Below, in pieces: positions 59,151-64,000 of a DNA stretch of 64,000 nucleotides. Both the position numbers and the translations under genes were made by a program. Positions within the stretch are counted from its first letter, which is position 1, and each line of letters begins with the position of its first letter. The notes under the pieces are model-generated. The model was not told where the DNA came from, searched no databases, and saw nothing but the letters and a program-made list of their open reading frames with translations. The stretch covers positions 1,302,001 through 1,366,000 of the forward strand of contig NC_052472.1 of the NCBI RefSeq assembly GCF_009730915.1. Reading direction: 5' to 3'. The DNA is from Dioscorea cayenensis subsp. rotundata (lineage: Eukaryota; Streptophyta; Magnoliopsida; Dioscoreales; Dioscoreaceae).

Positions 59151-59549
59151 CAAACAGTAGTCGGGAGATGTCATCGCCAGATTGTCATCGCTGGACATGA
59201 GTATCTGTTTAAAACGTATACATATAGTGTGTTTAAAATAACGGTTACTCGCTTTAAATAAAGTATATATCATGTAAATAATCACGTAAAACCGCTTTAA
59301 ATATAGTGATTTAACTCGTTTAAAAATATATGTTATTGTTTAAATTGAATGCTTTCACTGACATCACGCTGAAGATGGGTACCTCCCGGGTCACTCGCTT
59401 TAAACATCTTTACGTATTTTTCTTAAACATCGTTGTCATTGTTTAAAGAGTAAATTGAGTATTGTTTAACTTTTTCTATTGTTTACAATGACGTTCTTTG
59501 TTTCCCAAATTGTTTTTACTAGGTCTCTGTTTAAATTTCAGAAGTTCAC

Positions 59550-61300
59550 ATTCAAATAACTTGTTTCGTTTTATTTATAAAACATTTACAACATTTAAAC
59601 ATTTACAACGCCTTCTCGGACTTCGACACTCACGACTCGACCCTCGTAGAACGAAACAAGCGTCTCATGACATTCAACTGCTCACGGCGGTCGCATCAAC
59701 ATGCGCATCAACTTGAACCCGCATAACGTACAACATTAAAAAGTTAAACAAACACATTCATGAAAACGCTCTATTAATCAATGTGTCATGGTCTCGACAT
59801 AGCTGAAGATCCCGATGAGTTAAACACAAAACGTAATAGTTGACACCGACGTAGGTTCTTAAACGGTAACAAAAAAGTCTCAAGTGATAAATATCAACTC
59901 CGCCTTAAAGGATGTTTCCCCGATCTCCTCCTCTAGAGAATCCTCCGCAATCACGCAATAAGTGAAAACTTTCTTTTCTTACCCAAGTCGAAATGCCCGC
60001 TTAATTGCTTGCCCATCATCCACCGCTAGAGAATCCTCTGCATTCAGGCAATTATGCGAGTATTTCGACTTAGGCAGAAAAAGATAGTTTAACTTGTTGC
60101 AGTGATTACTACCGATTGATTCTCAAGATAAGGGAGGATCACTGAGACATCCTTTCGGATAGAGTCGATCTTCAACTTTGCCCTGACTCCAAATAATATC
60201 ATGCTACGTGAAGCGTGATGACGAGGAGGAGGAGGAGGAGGATGATGATGAGGACGACGAGGAGTGGTTGTCCATGGAAGGGTTCTTCCTTGTTATTTAT
60301 GGTGTAAGTCCACAAGCAGCTCGACTCTTCATATCCGAGAAAAAGTTAAACGACATGGACCGACATCGATCGACGACAACGAATCGGGTGTTCGATATTT
60401 ATGCTACGCTGCATAAGAATTAACGCCGTCATTAATTCTTACGCACGGATACTCATAACCTTGCCACCCGCCACGTGCCACCCCGCCAACAATTCGGATC
60501 AAACGAAAAAGATCACCGCTTTACGCGAGACTTTTGAGAATTTACACGCTAATCATGAATAGTTATACATGTAAAGATAAAAGTTAAACGGAGATGACAA
60601 TTATTAAAACATATTGGTAATATATTTAAACAGTGATAATAGCAAATAGTTAAACAATATTTAAAAATATACAAATAGATAACCATAAACGAGAAGTTAA
60701 CTTTTACAACAAAATGAACTCGTTTTTCAAACGGAGACTGATAATGGCACATGCTCTGCCTCGATAATAAAAATCGACTACGAAATCTCATTTGAAAATA
60801 GAGTGCACTTGACCAATCGGATGGAAATCAACTTCATTTTCACGTTGGAGAAACCGATTTATATATTTCTGGTATGATAAACTTCACCCGCACTACCACA
60901 AATGAGTCATCATAATAAACACCGCTGAATGGTCAAACTGAGTAGCAACGAAGAGATTCTCACCGTATCACGAAACCGCGTAATCAAGTCGAACAAAATC
61001 AAATGAGGAGAAATGAGGAGAATAACAAGATGTAATTCAACTTCTAGGCATTGTCTCATCGAAAACCAAGCAGTAAAGCTCTGAAAAGGTTGAACATGAT
61101 ATGATTTCGCGCTTTCTTTCCCCACCATTTTCAAGGCACAAAATGGGATTTCACAACATAGACCCATTCAAGTGAACGGTAGGGGGTAAAAGTGAAGTTA
61201 AACACTAACGGAAGGACCGTCCAGGGGTGTGTAAAAAGTAGGAAGGGTTTTTTGAGAAGTTTTTGAAAAATTACTGATGGGTGAACGTGAATTTTCCCTA
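59550..61300. other. right arm of the Mutator element
   Basis: No transposase or protease motif is visible. An acidic GAGGAGGAGGAGGAT tract (60221-60260) encodes poly-Glu/Asp in a short plus-strand frame (60208-60423) that has no recognised relative. Two near-identical stretches, CGCTAGAGAATCCTC-like, occur at about 59930 and 60022. The stretch 61150-61300 forms the right terminal region, with stacked pyrimidine blocks. Confidence 0.4.
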
Positions 61301-61399
61301 ATTTGATTATTCTCTCTGTTATATATATATAACTTTTCATATTAGCTCTTACTAATTTGTTTGTTACAATAAATCTTGTATTTACTTCTTCATTTTTCT

Positions 61400-62650
61400 A
61401 AATTTTTCTTGGATCTATTTTAAAGGGTCATGTTTTTTTAATTTAATCAAGCCAGTCCATAGACATAAGCCCAAGTGGAGAGATCATGGTTGGGCACAAC
61501 CTTGCTTATAGTACCAGACAAGATCATATTTGTACAAAAATTTCAGTGTTTTATCTTAATTATTTTTATATTTTTAATGAAAATATAAAATGAAAATATA
61601 GTGTGTACAGTATAAATATTTAAAATTTCACTATAGTAAAATTATGGAAATAAGAACTTCAATATAAGTTTTTAAACCAATTTAATGACTGTTTTATAAT
61701 GAATAATTCATTCGATTACATTATAATTTGCATAAATAATTGGATTATTTGTTCAAAAAATATATAGTAAAATAATATGTATAATTAGTTAGATATAATC
61801 AATTTAGCTATGTAAAGTTATATTGCACTTTTTTTAATTTAAAATTTATTAATTGTTTTCATACCATGGATGTGAAACATAATATGGATTATAGATTGAA
61901 TTTAGGCTTTATTTTTTAATTTCATTTAATGGTTATTCAACCCATTATTCCGTATACGATTTTATCATTTAAATTAGTATAAATAGCTACTATTTTATTA
62001 TTTTAGAAATTAATAATAGAGATCATTCACTAATATCTATGTACTTGTAATCTTAATTTTTCTCTCTTATTACTTACATGTAATTAAGATAATCTTTTTT
62101 AAAACAAATTCAAACAATGAACCCCACAACTATTATTTAAATCTCATATATTTATCCATATTATAGAATGCATAAAAATTGGATTTTACATTAACTATAT
62201 CAAATATCTTTTAATGCCAAGTACCTAGTCGAACCAACAACACAACTAATATTTATGAACATATATATATATATATTTTGCACACTAACAGAAAGACAGT
62301 TATTTATCTTCATTAATTATGTTATAAATTTCTTTTGCTTCAAAAACTTTTAGAAATAACCGAATCAATTAATTTTTATGTATGGTCATTTTAATTGGCA
62401 TATTAGATATATTCCTCAAATATATCATGGTTTATCTAATGAAAAATCTTATTTATAAAAATTTCATGATGATTGAGAACATATTCTACTTCGTCCATTA
62501 TGCAAAGACTTGGCCATTCATTTACTTGAATAATTTAAAAATAACAAATAAGATATATCTAATAGCTTAATAGAAAATGAATAATTTCTTATTAACTAAT
62601 AGTAAATTATTCATTTACTTAAATAATTTCTTGATATCTTAGTCAACTGA
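61400..62650. repeat. AT-rich repeat unit, right-hand copy
   Basis: Blocks shared with the 29 kb and 46-49 kb units occur in the same order and orientation: AATGAATAATTCATTCGATTAC (61698), AATTGGATTATTTGTTC (61737), AATATGGATTATAGATTGAATTT (61882), AACAAATTCAAACAATG (62103), CTTCATTAATTATGTTATAAATTTC (62308) and ATGCAAAGACTTGGCCATTCATTTA (62499). The Mutator element therefore interrupts, or lies between, copies of the same unit. No gene is present. Confidence 0.6.
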
Positions 62651-62679
62651 CTAGGTCAAATAAATGATAACTTTTATCA

Positions 62680-62900
62680 TTTTCCTTGGGCCTGGGCCGT
62701 GTGGCCACGCACTACTCAGTTTTACTAATCAAGTGGCCGGTGATATTCACTCTCTCTATAGAGAGGGGCAATCCCTTCACTTCACTCATGTCTCTCAGCA
62801 TGAACCGTGACATACCCAAACATACCTGTACTTGTCACTCAGTTACGAATGACGTTAGGCGTAAGTCAAAGCATGTAAAGATTCATCTGAGATCCATAGT
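62680..62900 (-). mobile_element. possible untranslated/LTR-proximal part of the gypsy element
   Basis: A sharply less AT-rich block (62690-62880) begins with CCTTGGGCCTGGGCCG. It contains CTCTCTATAGAGAG, a perfect palindrome, and lies directly after the end of the integrase gene when read on the minus strand. Its position suits the region between pol and the 3' LTR. The plus-strand frame at 62686-63000 has no recognised relative and is regarded as incidental. Confidence 0.4.
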
Positions 62901-63840
62901 GATTTCAGGTCGAAGGATTCGAGTACAAAAATTGCTTGAAAAAAATATTTATGTAACTTTACAAGGCATTGCTGAAGGTGGAAGAATTGCAGCTTCCTGA
63001 TTTGGAGGGAGTTGCAGCTTTCAATAAAGACACGTGAAAATACTGGATAATTGCAGAAGATCTGGGAGATCCAAATTTGTTAGCTGATTTACCAATTTTT
63101 GTCCAAAATTTTTATATGGACCATTAAATTTAGTTGATAGCTTAGGAAATTCCCTTGCTACCACTGTATTATGAATGTAAGGCTGCAACTTTAAGTACAA
63201 CGTATCTCCAATTTGGAAAATCCTAATTGTTTTGTGCATGTAGCTTGAATCTTCATTATGTGTTGTGCTTTAGTTAATGAATGCTTGAGTAACTGCATAA
63301 TTGACTATATGTATCCCTTAGCAACAAATCCACAGGCTCCACTGATGAGATCTTTTGGCTATATAAGGAATTGGATAGGAGTTTCTATCCTATACAAAGC
63401 TTGGAAATGAGTCATATTAATTACTGAATAATATGCAGTATTATACCAGTATCCTGCTAATGCAATCCATGAATTCTAGCTTTTTGGTAAATTACTTGCC
63501 ATGCGACGCAAATAACTCTCTAAACACATATTTACCACCTCTGATTGTCCATCATTCTGTGGATGGTAAGCAGTAGAGTGTTTTAGTTTCACGCATTGCA
63601 CTTTAAATAATTCATCCCAGAACTTGCTCATAAAGATTGGATCTCGATCACTAACTAACTCAGGCTTGTACCTTTGACAAAGAACACAAGTTCTTACAAA
63701 CTTCCTGACATATTTCCATAAACTCTTCCACTAAAACACAACAACAACCCTTCTGTAAGTGGCATTGATCCCAGGATGTCCTCCCATGGCACTACTATGA
63801 AAATGTTGAAAATGGGGGTGCAAGTCAAGATCGCTAAGCA
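62900..63840 (-). pseudogene. Ty3/gypsy integrase region, decayed
   Basis: On the minus strand the integrase order is seen. A zinc-binding part, SAMGGHPGINATYRR, lies near 63750-63800. The core catalytic block SDRDPIFMSKFWDELFKVQ is at about 63595-63650, followed by HSTAYHPQNDGQSEVVN (about 63535-63590) and SYLRRMASNLPKS (about 63480-63530). The C-terminal part, GDTLYLKLQPYIHNT and KLSTKFNGPY, is in the open frame 63239-63021. Stops and frame changes interrupt it, and protease, reverse transcriptase and RNase H lie beyond the window's right edge if they exist. It is the 3' end of a gypsy pol gene. Confidence 0.75.
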
Positions 63841-64000
63841 TTAGGTGCTCTTGCCTAAGGTTATTTCACCGATATTTTTTTTTTATCATATTTAATAATT
63901 TATATTAATATAATCAATAATTTTATTTTTTTAAAATAATAGTAATAAAATTCTTAACAAAAATTCGAATAATATGTTAATATTTTTTATTTACAGTCAA

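Larger units (their letters stand above)
53050..61300. mobile_element. decayed Mutator-like element carrying a Ulp1-type protease
   Basis: This block of about 8.2 kb is clearly richer in G and C than both flanks. It contains a plus-strand DUF1985 / plant-mobile-domain / Ulp1 gene and a minus-strand MURA transposase, the gene set of Ulp1-bearing plant Mutator-like elements. The left part near 53050-53180 (GGAAATTGCCAAAAAAACCC, CAATCCCTAAAAACCCCC, GATCTAACGG) and the right part near 61150-61300, read inverted (GGGAAAATTCAC, CAAAAAACCCTTCC, TCCGTTAG), share layout but are not a clean inverted repeat. No 9-bp target duplication was found. Both genes are broken by many frameshifts and stops, so the copy cannot act by itself. 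Confidence 0.7.

Noticed and set aside
1..64000. tRNA, rRNA, CRISPR array or organelle insert
   Set aside because: None was recognised on either strand; the only RNA polymerase III-like boxes are degenerate and fit SINEs better.

Overview
The window looks like nuclear DNA of a flowering plant. It is AT-rich, genes are split by short GT-AG introns, there are many TA and AAT microsatellites, and plant-type transposable elements are nested in one another. The species cannot be fixed from the sequence; I cannot decide between monocot and dicot. No tRNA, rRNA, CRISPR array or bacterial-type operon was seen.

Gene-bearing part (about 4.6-28.6 kb). In order: a secreted leucine-rich-repeat protein gene broken by three reading-frame shifts (+, 4677-6200); a DUF6817-type gene with one frameshift (-, 7240-8656); a seven-exon gene for the DNA replication licensing factor CDT1 (-, 9812-14688, predicted 581 aa); a divergent four-exon gene for a 141-aa protein of unknown function (+, 17185-19047); and an eleven-exon gene for a BRO1-domain protein with an N-myristoylation start (+, 25252-28533, predicted 420 aa). 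The last three splice into clean frames with every intron phase agreeing, so they are probably functional. CDT1 and the 141-aa gene share an intergenic promoter region. There is no operon-like logic; the genes appear to be independent housekeeping or defence-type genes.

Repeat-rich part (about 28.6-53 kb). This is mostly very AT-rich, degenerate DNA built from repeated copies of a long complex unit. One pair (33.7-36.6 kb and 43.05-48.6 kb) can be aligned by eye and differs by discrete insertions. Elements in it include a hAT-like non-autonomous element with a perfect 8-bp target duplication (31329-32269) sitting in a copia-like LTR fragment, a second hAT-like element (39714-40366), a gypsy-like LTR (about 36636-38427), a truncated copia element with LTR, primer-binding site and gag start (about 39160-39596), and a decayed gypsy integrase fragment (about 50.7 kb). 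One small gene stands out: a two-exon gene for an 82-aa secreted cysteine-rich peptide (-, 42559-42914), with TATA box and polyadenylation signal.

Mobile block (about 53.05-61.3 kb). A GC-richer, decayed Mutator-like element carries a plus-strand DUF1985 / plant-mobile-domain / Ulp1-protease gene and a convergent minus-strand MURA transposase with DGTH and SWIM zinc-finger motifs. Its non-coding stretches are full of short GTTTAA-type motifs. The window ends with another copy of the AT-rich unit (61.4-62.6 kb) and a decayed Ty3/gypsy integrase region (about 62.9-63.84 kb, minus).
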